From Thalassobacillus sp043497085 (GTDB taxonomy: Bacteria; Bacillota; Bacilli; Bacillales; Halobacillaceae): a stretch of DNA of 64,000 nucleotides. The position numbers and the translations under genes are program-made. The notes beneath the pieces were generated by a model, which searched no databases, was not told the origin of the DNA, and saw only the letters and a program-made list of their open reading frames with translations. Where the stretch lies: the NCBI GenBank assembly GCA_043497085.1, contig JBIEKI010000013.1. One strand, written 5' to 3'. Shown here piece by piece: positions 7,210 to 16,316 of the stretch (position 1 is the first letter of the stretch; each line of letters opens with the position of its first letter).

Positions 7210-8214
7210 ATCTCTTCTAAGTACCACGAGGGTAAAATCGTCCCTTAACTGAAAATCCTGTAACTTTTCAAAATGCTTGTACACTTGTTCCACCATTTCC
7301 TGAGCTGGTAAATGCATATATTCCTTAATGATTTCAAGCACTTCTTCCGGCTCTATGAATCGGTCGCCCTGTCGGCATTCCGTTACGCCATCGGTCAACA
7401 TGATGATCATATCACCAGGATCAACCTGCTTTTCATTTTGAGGATATTCTGCATCTTTGGTAACCCCGAGCACAAGTCCCGGAGCATCCATTTCGGAGAA
7501 CTCCCCTTGTTCATGGTGGTAATAATACCCTGGCTCATGTCCAGCAGATGAATAATAGAACTTATGATCTTTCGGATCATACAACCCATAGAACATAGTA
7601 ATGAACATGCTGGAATCGACATTACGTTCCACCACTCGGTTTAAGCTTTCTAAAATAACACTGGGTTCCATACGCTTATGGGGAAAACTGTCCATGGAAT
7701 ATTTGATCATAGACATACATAGCGCTGCTGGAACCCCTTTACCAATTACGTCTGCGATACCGATTCCCAAGGAACCTTCCTGGTCCTGGACAAAATGATG
7801 ATAATCTCCATTCATCTGTTTAGCAGGTACGCTGATAGCTCCAATATCTATTCCATCGAAATCGGGTTTGTTTGTAGAAAGCAATGTCTTCTGCATATTA
7901 GCAGCTACCGATAATTCGGATTTCAACTCAAGCTGCTTTTCTCTTAAAGCTTGATGTTCTTGATATGCCAGCCCATAAGAAATCATAGTTTCAAGAAGGA
8001 AATTCATTGAAGCCTGGATATCAGCAGGCATTTCAGGGTATATTTCCTGTAACGACTGTACATGTATATTAATGATTTCTTCTGGCGAAATATTGTGCTG
8101 CATCGAGTGTTTACTAAATTGTTCAGCTTGATATAAGGCTTGTTCATCTTTAGTTCTAATATATTCTTTCAATAGTTCTTTATAATTTTCAAGGTCAAGC
8201 TTCAAGGTGCTCAT
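7204..8214 (-). CDS. rsbU: RsbU, PP2C phosphatase activated by RsbT
   Basis: 336 residues. The N-terminal helical RsbT-binding domain covers about residues 1-110. A SpoIIE-type PP2C domain follows with GIGIADVIGKGVPAALCMS (about 150-168), YSSAGHEPGYYYH, MLTDGVTECRQGD (about 272-284) and RDDFTLVVLRR at the end. It dephosphorylates RsbV-P under environmental stress. AAAGGAGG precedes the ATG by eight bases. It lies 14 bases after rsbT. Confidence 0.97.
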   Translation of the reverse strand: MSTLKLDLENYKELLKEYIRTKDEQALYQAEQFSKHSMQHNISPEEIINIHVQSLQEIYPEMPADIQASMNFLLETMISYGLAYQEHQALREKQLELKSELSVAANMQKTLLSTNKPDFDGIDIGAISVPAKQMNGDYHHFVQDQEGSLGIGIADVIGKGVPAALCMSMIKYSMDSFPHKRMEPSVILESLNRVVERNVDSSMFITMFYGLYDPKDHKFYYSSAGHEPGYYYHHEQGEFSEMDAPGLVLGVTKDAEYPQNEKQVDPGDMIIMLTDGVTECRQGDRFIEPEEVLEIIKEYMHLPAQEMVEQVYKHFEKLQDFQLRDDFTLVVLRRDV

Positions 8215-8228
8215 CGTTTAAACCTCCT

Positions 8229-8630
8229 TTAACGGAGCCATTTTACAACTTTAATTTCTGTGCCTCTCCCTTGCTCTGAGACAATATCAAATTCATCCAT
8301 CAACCTTTTGACGCCAGGAAGCCCTGCTCCGAGTCCCCCAGAGGTAGAAAAACCATCTTCCATTACCTGGCTCAATTCTTCGATGCCAGGCCCCTCATCT
8401 ACTGCGATGATACTTAACCCTTTATGGTTCATATCATCAATGGCCTCAAAACAAACCTTTCCACTTCCTGCATATAAATATATATTTCTTGCTAATTCTG
8501 AAATGGCAGTCGCGATACGCGCTTGGTCGACCGTACCGAAGCCGATCTTTTTAGCGATGTCCCGTCCCAATTGACGAGCTCCAACTATATCCCATTCCTT
8601 TTTAATATTGACACAGGATTGGAAGTCCAT
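8229..8630 (-). CDS. rsbT: RsbT, switch kinase of the stressosome
   Basis: 133 residues. GHKL kinase motifs: ATAISELARNIYLYAG (N box, about 41-56), VDEGPGIEEL and GLGAGLPGVKRLMDEF (about 95-110). RsbT phosphorylates RsbS and RsbR, leaves the stressosome and activates RsbU. It is four bases downstream of rsbS. Confidence 0.97.
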   Translation of the reverse strand: MDFQSCVNIKKEWDIVGARQLGRDIAKKIGFGTVDQARIATAISELARNIYLYAGSGKVCFEAIDDMNHKGLSIIAVDEGPGIEELSQVMEDGFSTSGGLGAGLPGVKRLMDEFDIVSEQGRGTEIKVVKWLR

Positions 8631-8634
8631 TCGC

Positions 8635-9000
8635 TTATTCCTCCAATTCCTGACGAAGTTTGATCAACCCTTGTTCTAAGTCTAATGCCGTCGGTACATC
8701 CTGCATGTGAATTCCAAGGTCGATCAACGTCATCGCAACAGCTGGCTGAATGCCAGTCAATACAACTTTGGCGCCCATCAGATCTGACATGGTAACTACA
8801 TCACCCAGTACTTTCGCGATGAATGAGTCGATGATATCTACCGAAGTCAAATCGATAACAACACCAGTAGCCCCACTGGAGTGGATTTTATTTAATAAAT
8901 CTTCTTGAAATTGAATGGCTGTCTGGTCATCCAAATCAATCTGAATAGAGATCAGCAAGTAATTATGAAGCTTTAAAATAGGAATTCTCACAGCCTTCAC
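8635..9000 (-). CDS. rsbS: RsbS, stressosome scaffold
   Basis: 121 residues, a single STAS domain with the phospho-site motif VDIIDSFIAKVLGD (about 53-66). It forms the core of the stressosome with RsbR and binds RsbT. The GTG start overlaps the rsbR stop (GTGA). Confidence 0.97.
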   Translation of the reverse strand: MKAVRIPILKLHNYLLISIQIDLDDQTAIQFQEDLLNKIHSSGATGVVIDLTSVDIIDSFIAKVLGDVVTMSDLMGAKVVLTGIQPAVAMTLIDLGIHMQDVPTALDLEQGLIKLRQELEE

Positions 9001-9866
9001 TCCCCATCTAATGAATCGATTAGTTTTTCAATGCTTTCGTCCTTTTCCTCTGTGGCAACTATCTTACGATTGGTAAGTTCAAGCGCGGATTGGAACCCTT
9101 TACGCAACGAACTTTTTGTAGGGAACTTCGTCAAATCAATCCCCAGGTTTACAATTGTCTGGGCAATTTCAGGACGGATACCTACTAAAATACAAGTAGA
9201 TCCAATCAGCCTTACCGCTTCGGCTGCCTGGATGATATGGTGGGCAACCATAGTGTCTACCACCGGCACCCCTGTAATATCAATCAGCACGACATCTGCA
9301 TGGTGTTTGATGACTCCATCCAACAAGTTCTCCATGATCAGCTTCGCGCGTTCAGTATCAATCGTACCGATCAATGGCATAACCGTAATATTTTCCATAA
9401 CAGGAATCAACGGGGCGGATAACTCTTGCAGAGCCACACGTTGCAAGGAAACAATATGTTCCCAGCTGCCGGAGTATTCGTTGACCAGTCTGTTGATGAT
9501 TGGCCCTACCCAGGCATCCACCTTTTGCATCACTCTGGATAAGTATTCCGAGTCAACTTTGTCTGATTGGCTAAGTATAAAATCAATCGTCACTCTGCGA
9601 AACACTTGCATTCCGTCTGTCAGATAACTCAATGGCCAGCCCAAGTTGATCAGCCGTTCTGAAAAATCATCCAACTCAGAGCTCAGCCCCTGGTTTTCAA
9701 TGCTGGAAAAAATGACGTTCACAAACTCTCTGTTTGTACTTTCGAATAATTCGTCAGAAATAGTGGAAGTGTATTCCTTATTTTTATTACTTTGAACCTC
9801 TTCCAGCCACATCTTGACAATATCATTACTATTTTCAAGCACAAGGCTCTTTAATTTGGCATCCAT
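8997..9866 (-). CDS. rsbR: RsbR, stressosome sensor protein
   Basis: 289 residues. The N-terminal non-heme globin-like sensory domain covers about residues 1-150; a C-terminal STAS domain follows, with IDITGVPVVDTMVAHHIIQ carrying a candidate RsbT target threonine. The family co-assembles with RsbS. The ATG chosen (MDAKLKSLV) follows GGGGG by six bases; an ATG five codons upstream is less well placed. A sigma-B-like promoter lies upstream at 9914-9938. Confidence 0.95.
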   Translation of the reverse strand: MDAKLKSLVLENSNDIVKMWLEEVQSNKNKEYTSTISDELFESTNREFVNVIFSSIENQGLSSELDDFSERLINLGWPLSYLTDGMQVFRRVTIDFILSQSDKVDSEYLSRVMQKVDAWVGPIINRLVNEYSGSWEHIVSLQRVALQELSAPLIPVMENITVMPLIGTIDTERAKLIMENLLDGVIKHHADVVLIDITGVPVVDTMVAHHIIQAAEAVRLIGSTCILVGIRPEIAQTIVNLGIDLTKFPTKSSLRKGFQSALELTNRKIVATEEKDESIEKLIDSLDGE

Positions 9867-9913
9867 GTTAAACCCCCGCATAATTCACCATTAAATTTTA
9901 GTTTATTAAACAT

Positions 9914-9938
9914 TTTCCCATGAATCGTACCCTTAAGC
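9914..9938 (-). promoter_or_regulatory. Possible sigma-B-like promoter before rsbR
   Basis: Minus strand GCTTAA (9933-9938), 13 bases, GGGAAA (9914-9919). One mismatch to the sigma-B -35 consensus and a full match to GGGWAW. In B. subtilis the distal promoter of this operon is sigma-A dependent, so this would be a difference. Confidence 0.4.
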
Positions 9939-10086
9939 AAATAAAAACATCTTTTTACCCTTTATTGCCATTTATGCAACTTGGTTCGACAGAACTCTAC
10001 ACAACTTATTATGTATCTCTATACTACTATAAACTCATTTGAAATAGAGTTTATTTATAAATAAATGAAAAAGGGAGTTAATGATA

Positions 10087-10121
10087 TACGAAAAAAACCG
10101 CCCGTTTACGGAGCGGTTTCA
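10087..10121 (-). terminator. Terminator after ndoA
   Basis: Minus strand AAACCGCTCCG-TAAA-CGGGCGGTTTTTTT: an 11-base stem followed by seven T residues, just past the ndoA stop codon. It separates the toxin-antitoxin unit from the rsb operon. Confidence 0.9.
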
Positions 10122-10472
10122 TCAAAACGCTATCAAACCAAGACTGATCTGTAACGCCTCATCGACACGTTTCATCATCTTTTCGTCTAATTGCGTTATT
10201 TTATCTGTCAGCCTCTGTTTATCAATTGTCCGTATTTGTTCCAGTAATATTACTGAATCTCTTTCAAAACCATATTTTTCAGCATTAATTTCGACATGTG
10301 TCGGGAGTTTGGCTTTTTGTATTTGCGCTGTGATGGCAGCCACGATGACTGTAGGACTAAAACGATTGCCGATATCGTTCTGGAGAATGAGCACAGGGCG
10401 AACGCCGCCTTGTTCTGACCCCACCACAGGGGATAAATCAGCGAAATATACGTCGCCGCGTTTGACTATCAA
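10122..10472 (-). CDS. ndoA: NdoA/EndoA, MazF-family mRNA endoribonuclease toxin
   Basis: 116 residues, full family length. The start MIVKRGDVYFADLSPVVGSE and RPVLILQND are typical of B. subtilis EndoA, which cleaves RNA at UACAU. The catalytic arginine and threonine sites are in GGVRPV and IVAAITAQ. The gene begins four bases after the antitoxin stop, with TTG as the likely start codon. The chromosomal position next to alr and rsbR is conserved in Bacillaceae. Confidence 0.96.
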   Translation of the reverse strand: MIVKRGDVYFADLSPVVGSEQGGVRPVLILQNDIGNRFSPTVIVAAITAQIQKAKLPTHVEINAEKYGFERDSVILLEQIRTIDKQRLTDKITQLDEKMMKRVDEALQISLGLIAF

Positions 10473-10476
10473 ATCT

Positions 10477-10758
10477 TCACACCCCGCTCACTAGGCGTTC
10501 TAGGGTGTTCTCCGCCTCCTCTTCAGCCTGAAAAGCTTCCGAAGCTATATTAAGATTGATTTTTGCCATCTCCACGTAGCCGTTTCGCATGGATTCTCTG
10601 ATATGGCGCTTTTTCTTCTCCCGCAAATACATTTTCGTTGCTTGATACATGAAATCGCTCCAATCCCCGTTCTCGAGTTGAACTACCCCATCTACTTCAT
10701 TCAACATGCTTTGGGGAAGTTTGATTGTGATTTCCTGCAGATTGTCGGACAAGACCAT
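10477..10758 (-). CDS. ndoAI: NdoAI/EndoAI, antitoxin of NdoA
   Basis: 93 residues. The N-terminal ribbon-helix-helix DNA-binding segment (ITIKLPQSMLNEVDGVV, about 10-26) is followed by a helical tail that wraps the toxin. It neutralises NdoA and probably autoregulates the operon. GGAGG lies so close to the ATG that a TTG two codons further in is an equally good start. Confidence 0.93.
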   Translation of the reverse strand: MVLSDNLQEITIKLPQSMLNEVDGVVQLENGDWSDFMYQATKMYLREKKKRHIRESMRNGYVEMAKINLNIASEAFQAEEEAENTLERLVSGV

Positions 10759-10920
10759 CCACCTCCACCATCCGCTTTTGTAAAAAACCAGTCTATAATT
10801 CCATTTTCATATTACCACTCTATTGGTAGCATTGCAAAGGGCTTCCGGCATTTTTTCCTGAAAATGTGTTTTCCTTAGTATGATCCAGGGTATAGGAATA
10901 TATTGCCACAATGCATCGAT

Positions 10921-12081
10921 TTAACTCGTCACTGCGTTTTTTACCTCAATGAGCTCCCCGCTGTCATAATAAATTCTTGGAACACGGGAACTGATGATGC
11001 ATGGAACCTCATAATTGATGGTGTGCAAATAAGCCGCTACTTCATCCATGGAAATTTCTTCATTTCCCTGTCTGCCAATCAACGTAACCTTCTCACCAGT
11101 CTCGTAAGGTTGATCAAGTTTGACCATAAACTGATCCATGCAAATTCTTCCTACAATCGGCATACGCTTGCCGGCAATCAGTACATCCATCCCTTGCAAC
11201 TGTCTGATCCACCCATCTGCATAACCCAGTGGAATGGTGCCAATCCATTCATCTTCTTTCGCGCAATAGGTGGCTCCATAACTGATGCAGTCCCCTTTTT
11301 TCACCTGCTTGACATGAACTAGTCTGCTGTGGAGGGAAAAGGCAGGTTGAAGCTCAATCGGCCGTTCAGCTTTTACCACTGGAGATGGATATAGGCCATA
11401 TAAACTGATTCCAAATCGGAGCATATCTTCCTGCTGTCCGGGAAAGCGTAAACTTGTTGCACTATTACTGGAATGGAAGACAATCGGTTTCGGCCAAACC
11501 TTTTCTATATATGTCCTCATATCCTTATATAAACGCTGCTGACGCTCAAAATAAACAAAATCTTCCTCATCTGCCGTAGCAAAGTGGGTAAATACCCCTT
11601 CCAGTAATAAACGATCATCATCAAGCTCCGCTAACAGGCTTTCCAATTCATCCAGGGTACGTATTCCTACCCTTCCCATCCCTGTATCCCATTTCATGTG
11701 CAATTTCAGGGGGCTAGGCAATTCCAGCCTTTTCACTTCCTGTATCCATTCCTTTTGAAAAAAGGTTACTGCAATATCATGCGCAGCAGCAATGGGGGCA
11801 TCCTGGCTTCTGATCCATCCCATTACCAGAATCGGAGCAGTGATGCCATGTTCCCTGAGCCGCAACGCTTCATCAAGCAGGGAGACTGCGAGGGCGTCGG
11901 CTCCAGCATCTAGAGCCGCCCCGGCAACTTGAACATCGCCATGCCCATATGCGTTTGCTTTAACGACGGCAAATATCTTTTTTTCGTTCGGAATATGCTT
12001 TCTTAATTGTTGGATATTATGCGAAATCGCGTCCAGGCGGATTTCCACCCAGGAATCACGATAAAAAGTTTCGATTGCCAA
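10921..12081 (-). CDS. alr: Alanine racemase
   Basis: 386 residues. A PLP-dependent enzyme converting L-alanine to D-alanine for peptidoglycan. The PLP lysine is in FAVVKANAYGHG (about 36-47). The catalytic tyrosine of the second domain is expected in CISYGATYCAKEDEW (about residue 270), and LGYADGW and RICMDQFMV are conserved barrel/interface motifs. TTG start preceded by GGAGAA. Upstream of ndoAI with a gap of about 160 bases, as in B. subtilis. Confidence 0.97.
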   Translation of the reverse strand: MAIETFYRDSWVEIRLDAISHNIQQLRKHIPNEKKIFAVVKANAYGHGDVQVAGAALDAGADALAVSLLDEALRLREHGITAPILVMGWIRSQDAPIAAAHDIAVTFFQKEWIQEVKRLELPSPLKLHMKWDTGMGRVGIRTLDELESLLAELDDDRLLLEGVFTHFATADEEDFVYFERQQRLYKDMRTYIEKVWPKPIVFHSSNSATSLRFPGQQEDMLRFGISLYGLYPSPVVKAERPIELQPAFSLHSRLVHVKQVKKGDCISYGATYCAKEDEWIGTIPLGYADGWIRQLQGMDVLIAGKRMPIVGRICMDQFMVKLDQPYETGEKVTLIGRQGNEEISMDEVAAYLHTINYEVPCIISSRVPRIYYDSGELIEVKNAVTS

Positions 12082-12185
12082 GGCTGTGTTCTCCTCTCAA
12101 ATTCCTTTCATCTATTATTGAATGATGACACCGCCCTGTCAAACCAATCGTACTATTGCACCTAACCCGTCCCTTGACTATCCGT

Positions 12186-12220
12186 CAAAAAATAAAAGCA
12201 GACCCACTGAGCCTGCCCAA
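12186..12220 (-). terminator. Terminator after the LolA-like gene
   Basis: Minus strand GCAGGC-TCAGTG-GGTCTGC followed by TTTTATTTTTTG, just after the stop of the lipoprotein gene. Confidence 0.65.
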
Positions 12221-12226
12221 CAAAGA

Positions 12227-13243
12227 TTATTTTTCTGCCTGCTCATAGACAGAACTTGCCACTGCAATCATTTCTTCTTTCGTCAATGATTCACTGGCCA
12301 AGCGGAAGTTCATTCCTTTATAATTCCATTCCAGCATATTTTCACTTTGTGCTCCGACGGTAAAACCTAAATTGACAGGTTCCCCCTGAACAGGAACGAC
12401 ATCTGAAGTGCTCACTGTCTGAACTTCTGCTTGTTCTTCAATCAGTGTGAAATTCCTCTCTCCTTCAAAAGTCATGATGACACGTTTTCCATTCTCAAGA
12501 TCCACTTCTTGTTTTTCAGTCATCTCCGCCCCTAGCTGTTCGGATGGATACCGTACAGTGAACGTTTGATCTTCTTCCATATTCATCACTGGCACTTCAC
12601 TTTGGACAGCAGCCATGTTCTTTTGCACTTCGAAATCTTCTTCCTTGAATGATGGGTCTTTCGTGAAATTAGAGAATTGGACTTCTACCAATGCTTGCAT
12701 ATCCTGATCATAGACTTTTACAAGCACAGGCTGATAGGATTTCTTCTCAAAATAGATTTCCTGGTAAGGAAGTGATTTGCTATTTTGATAGTTTGTTTTC
12801 GTCTTGAACATGTAATAGTCATCCATAACCGTAAAGGTAGACTCCGGATCCTTCATGATGTCCTGGACTAAAGATTCATATAAATAAGGCTGACTGCTGT
12901 TTTGCGGCCAATCACTTTGGAATTTAAAACTTTTATTCAATGCTGGAGTCAATACGTAAACGCCGTCTTTATTCTTCAATATGACCTGACTGCCTTCTTC
13001 ATCCTGATCGTGCTGAAGCTTTACGCGGTAGAAGTCTTTTTTCTTGTGCCATACTTCTATATGATATTTTTGTTCTTCTTTCCCCGTATTCATGGTCATG
13101 GTGGCGTTTGTTTTGTAGCCGCTCATCTTCTCGATTTGCTCTTCCAGATTCTGGACCACATCTTCTTTTGATTTTTCTCCACATGCAGTGAGCAGGATGA
13201 AGAACAGTGAAGCGAATATGATCAATGCACTACGTTTCTTCAT
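12227..13243 (-). CDS. LolA-like outer-surface lipoprotein (YdcC type)
   Basis: 338 residues. A lipoprotein signal peptide with lipobox LLTACGE (Cys about residue 21) anchors it outside the membrane. The body shows the beta-rich LolA/LppX fold, with MTMNTGKEEQKYHIEVWHKK and a C-terminal DUF4367-like segment ending in SLTKEEMIAVASSVYE. The B. subtilis homologue YdcC lies in the same place next to alr. Its ligand is unknown. Confidence 0.88.
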   Translation of the reverse strand: MKKRSALIIFASLFFILLTACGEKSKEDVVQNLEEQIEKMSGYKTNATMTMNTGKEEQKYHIEVWHKKKDFYRVKLQHDQDEEGSQVILKNKDGVYVLTPALNKSFKFQSDWPQNSSQPYLYESLVQDIMKDPESTFTVMDDYYMFKTKTNYQNSKSLPYQEIYFEKKSYQPVLVKVYDQDMQALVEVQFSNFTKDPSFKEEDFEVQKNMAAVQSEVPVMNMEEDQTFTVRYPSEQLGAEMTEKQEVDLENGKRVIMTFEGERNFTLIEEQAEVQTVSTSDVVPVQGEPVNLGFTVGAQSENMLEWNYKGMNFRLASESLTKEEMIAVASSVYEQAEK

Positions 13244-13295
13244 GAATTCAACTCCTTTGTCTCATTTCGAGGACAAAGGGAACGCGCTCACCCGA

Positions 13296-14813
13296 TTAAA
13301 ATGAAAATGTACGAAAAGATTGGGATAGACCCTCAATAAGGTCAGTTGCTAACAAGTCTGATTGGGAATACTTTTCCCCTGTAAGCAGTTCTGCCGTTTT
13401 CCCATGTAGAAAACATCCATTGCATAACGCTTCGGAAATGGACTCCGATTGCATAACCAGCGCAAGCAGAATACCGGACAAGACATCGCCGCTGCCACCC
13501 TTAGCCAATCCTGCATTTCCGGATGTTTCTACCACCTGGGTGCCATCAGGTGCCGTAATAATGGTTGCCGGCCCTTTTAAAACTAAATAAACCCCATGGT
13601 TGCAAGCAAATCGCCGTCCCCTTTCAAAGGGCCTTGCCAGCAATTCAGGTACTGTAACACCTAACAGACCAGCCATCTCACCAGGATGTGGAGTAAGGAT
13701 CGTAGGTCGAGTTCGATTCTTCAAGACCTCCAAAATCTCTTTCAGATGATGGAGACCGTCCGCGTCAATCAGTACGGGAACATCGGCTTCTTCCAACACT
13801 TGCCTTACGACCTCCTGTGAAGCGTCTGACCTGCCCATCCCCATTCCAAGGGCGACCGCATCATAGCTGGAGAAATCCACATCCAGCCTTCCCGCCAACA
13901 TACCATTGACTTCTGCAGCATCAACAGCAGTAGCTTCTGGTATATAAGAAGAAACCGTTGGCCAGGCGCTCCCGGGAGACGCCACCGTTGCCAGTCCAGC
14001 TCCAGACCGAAGCGCGGCCCGCGCAGAAAGAGCTATCGAACCTGGCATCAGGTAGGAACCTCCAATTAACAGTCCTTTGCCATGTGTTCCTTTATGGGAA
14101 AAAGGATTCCGCTTTGGAAGGGATGCTATTGCTTTATGGCTTTCCCATAATGATTGAGAAAGCTTATTCAGTTTCAGAGGCGGCAGGCCGATCTCTACAA
14201 CCTCCCAATCTCCATAAAATGGAGCGGTATGCTGCAAAAACACACTCATCTTTGGGGCAGCAATGATGCAAGTATAGTCCGCTTGTAAGCCGTCAAAGTC
14301 AGTGACGCCTTCGTCAGCTGGTACTCCTGTCGGAATATCAACGGCTATTTTATAAGCTTGCGTTTGATTGACGTAGGCCACAACTTGATCGAATGGAGAC
14401 TTCAATTTACCTTCGACTCCAATCCCAAGCATGGCATCAATCACCACATCTGCCTGATCCAGCTCACGGAACAATTGATTCACTTCTGTGAAGTGGTCAA
14501 GTTCATAACCCGCACCCAGATACAATTGCTTATGAGCCAGAGCATCCCCTTTGATTTTGTCATCAGGGACAAGCTGCCAGGCTTTAACTGTATACCCTTT
14601 GTTCAATAATGTACGGGCGATGACGAAACCGTCGCCTCCATTGTTGCCTCCACCAATCAGCACGATAATGTACTGGTCGCTTCGAACGTGCTTTTCTACT
14701 TGTCCAGCTACTGCCCGACCGGCGTTTTCCATCAAAAGCTTTCCGTCCATTCCGGCTTCTTCTATTGATTTTCGATCCCAATCGTACATTTCTTTTGCGG
14801 TGACAATATACAC
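13296..14813 (-). CDS. nnr: Bifunctional NAD(P)H-hydrate epimerase/ADP-dependent dehydratase
   Basis: 505 residues, two fused domains. The N-terminal YjeF epimerase (about 1-210) has VLIGGGNNGGDGFVIAR-type glycines and an aspartate in DAMLGIGVEG. The C-terminal ribokinase-like dehydratase (about 230-500) has GTHGKGLLIGGS, LTPHPGEMAGLLG and GSGDVLSGIL. It repairs the damaged cofactors NADHX and NADPHX. GTG start after GGAGGGAA. Situated between acpS and the LolA-like gene. Confidence 0.95.
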   Translation of the reverse strand: MYIVTAKEMYDWDRKSIEEAGMDGKLLMENAGRAVAGQVEKHVRSDQYIIVLIGGGNNGGDGFVIARTLLNKGYTVKAWQLVPDDKIKGDALAHKQLYLGAGYELDHFTEVNQLFRELDQADVVIDAMLGIGVEGKLKSPFDQVVAYVNQTQAYKIAVDIPTGVPADEGVTDFDGLQADYTCIIAAPKMSVFLQHTAPFYGDWEVVEIGLPPLKLNKLSQSLWESHKAIASLPKRNPFSHKGTHGKGLLIGGSYLMPGSIALSARAALRSGAGLATVASPGSAWPTVSSYIPEATAVDAAEVNGMLAGRLDVDFSSYDAVALGMGMGRSDASQEVVRQVLEEADVPVLIDADGLHHLKEILEVLKNRTRPTILTPHPGEMAGLLGVTVPELLARPFERGRRFACNHGVYLVLKGPATIITAPDGTQVVETSGNAGLAKGGSGDVLSGILLALVMQSESISEALCNGCFLHGKTAELLTGEKYSQSDLLATDLIEGLSQSFRTFSF

Positions 14814-14876
14814 TATCGTTCCCTCCTACCCGCATTAAACTATATGAGACAACCTATTCATTTATGCAGAACGCTT

Positions 14877-15233
14877 CTACTCTTCTAAAACAACCTGAGC
14901 TATGGCATGAGCACGGCTATGAGAAATAGAAACCCAGATATTCAAGTGCTCGTAACCACTTACACTCATTTTAGGAGCCCCTTGTTCTGTGCGGAAAATT
15001 TCAATATCTTGAAAGCTCACTTTTCCAATCCCCGTTCCTAAAGCTTTTCCAACAGCTTCTTTAGCAGCGAAACGTCCGGCTATGAATTCTACCTGCCGCG
15101 CTTCATTTTTATATGAGGCTAACTGCAATTGCTCCTTTTCAGTCAATATCCTTTGTACAAACCGGTCATTACGCATTATAATTTCATTAATTCGTTTCAA
15201 TTCTATCAGGTCGATTCCGATTCCTTTAATCAT
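14877..15233 (-). CDS. acpS: Holo-[acyl-carrier-protein] synthase
   Basis: 118 residues. It transfers 4'-phosphopantetheine from CoA to apo-ACP. Signature segments: MIKGIGIDLIELKRI (Mg-binding aspartate, residue 8) and FAAKEAVGKALGTG (about 55-70), with the C-terminal VSISHSRAHAIAQVVLEE. The ATG used here matches the family start and has AAAAAGGAAG upstream; the reading frame stays open further upstream but that part has no family resemblance. Divergent from the rhomboid gene, as acpS and ydcA are in B. subtilis. Confidence 0.96.
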   Translation of the reverse strand: MIKGIGIDLIELKRINEIIMRNDRFVQRILTEKEQLQLASYKNEARQVEFIAGRFAAKEAVGKALGTGIGKVSFQDIEIFRTEQGAPKMSVSGYEHLNIWVSISHSRAHAIAQVVLEE

Positions 15234-15356
15234 TGTACTCTTCCTTTTTCCCTTGATGTCTTCAGTATAACCGAAATAGTAAAAGGGAAAAAATATAACC
15301 CCGTCCAGGCTTGCATAGTCTATAATAATGTCACAAACAAAAAAAGGGGATGGAAC

Positions 15357-16118
15357 ATGTTTCTTCGTACCGAAAGCTTTAAAGAATTTTTGCGTTTTTA
15401 TCCGATCGTCTCCACCCTGGTGGCCATCCACCTTATTTTATGGATGCTGATCGACCTGTTTCAATTCGGCTTTGCCCGGGATTGGCTTCATGCAGGTATA
15501 GGACTTAATATCGCTATATCTTCAGGAGAATACTGGAGATTGGTGACTCCCATCTTTTTACACAACGGTCTTGGGCATGCGTTTTTCAATTCCTTTTCCC
15601 TGGTGTTGTTCGGTCCGGCACTTGAACAAATGCTCGGCAAAACCAAGTTCATCGTCACCTACTTGTTTGCAGGGATCATCGGTAATGCTGCTACATACTT
15701 GTTCAACCCCGATTCGTATATCCCTCACCTCGGAGCTTCAGGCGCGATTTTCGGCATCTTCGGTGTCTACTTATTCATGGTAGCCTACCGGAAAAACTTG
15801 ATCGACCAGGCTAATTCTCAGATTGTCATGGTCATTTTCATCATTGGCCTTGTCATGACATTCGTACGCCCGAACATTAATATTCTCGGTCATATCGGCG
15901 GTCTGGCCGGCGGCTTTTTTCTCGCACCATTCGTGTTGAAAAATGCCCGTCCTTTTTCTATCTGGAGGAACAGCAGCACCACGAATAAGGGAGATATTTC
16001 ATTCAACCCGAACCGCTGGAAAAAGAGCCGCTTTCCATGGAAGAAAATCCTTACCTATTTATTATGGGGCGGCGTCATTATCCTGGTGATATTCGGACTG
16101 ATCGGTAGAATGACATAA
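15357..16118 (+). CDS. Rhomboid-family intramembrane serine protease
   Basis: 253 residues with about six or seven membrane segments. The catalytic serine lies in HLGASGAIFGIFG (about residue 128) and the catalytic histidine in ILGHIGGLAGGF (about 180). HNGLGHAFFNS (about 66) is the conserved loop region. It cleaves membrane-anchored substrates within the bilayer; substrates are unknown. The ATG follows AAAAAGGGG; the frame is open upstream over the divergent promoter region but has no ribosome binding site there. Corresponds by position to B. subtilis YdcA. Confidence 0.93.
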   Translation: MFLRTESFKEFLRFYPIVSTLVAIHLILWMLIDLFQFGFARDWLHAGIGLNIAISSGEYWRLVTPIFLHNGLGHAFFNSFSLVLFGPALEQMLGKTKFIVTYLFAGIIGNAATYLFNPDSYIPHLGASGAIFGIFGVYLFMVAYRKNLIDQANSQIVMVIFIIGLVMTFVRPNINILGHIGGLAGGFFLAPFVLKNARPFSIWRNSSTTNKGDISFNPNRWKKSRFPWKKILTYLLWGGVIILVIFGLIGRMT

Positions 16119-16240
16119 GAAAAGCGCAAGCGCCCTGAAAGACACGACACGCATAAGCAAAACGGCTGGAGGAAGGCGTCCTTTCCTTCCGCAAGACGGG
16201 GTGCTTATGTCGCGAGTGTCTGGGCGCTGTAGCTAGCCAA
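16118..16240. repeat. Short bcr-like stem-loop element
   Basis: Begins AAAGCGCAAGCGCCC and ends with GGGCGCTGTAGCTAGCC. The arms GACACGACACGCATAAGC and GCTTATGTCGCGAGTGTC pair almost perfectly, giving a long hairpin. The ends resemble those of the longer copies at 21074-21338 and 31468-31728. Hairpins of this style are scattered through many Bacillaceae genomes. It begins at the rhomboid stop codon. Confidence 0.75.
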
Positions 16241-16280
16241 TTCTTCGCAGCCCATATTTTATACTTTCTTACCTCATAAA

Positions 16281-16309
16281 ATAGGCAGCCTGTTATGGCT
16301 GCCTTTTGT
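16281..16309 (+). terminator. Terminator downstream of the rhomboid gene
   Basis: GGCAGCC-TGTTAT-GGCTGCC followed by TTTTGTTT. Confidence 0.8.
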
Positions 16310-16316
16310 TTGACGT

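Noticed and set aside
9031..9627. Long plus-strand ORF (198 codons) opposite rsbR
   Set aside because: It is antisense to a well-conserved gene, lacks a ribosome binding site and has implausible composition.
14877..15431. Extended acpS start 66 codons upstream
   Set aside because: The extra residues cover the divergent promoter region, have no family similarity, and the internal ATG has a proper ribosome binding site and the conserved N-terminus.
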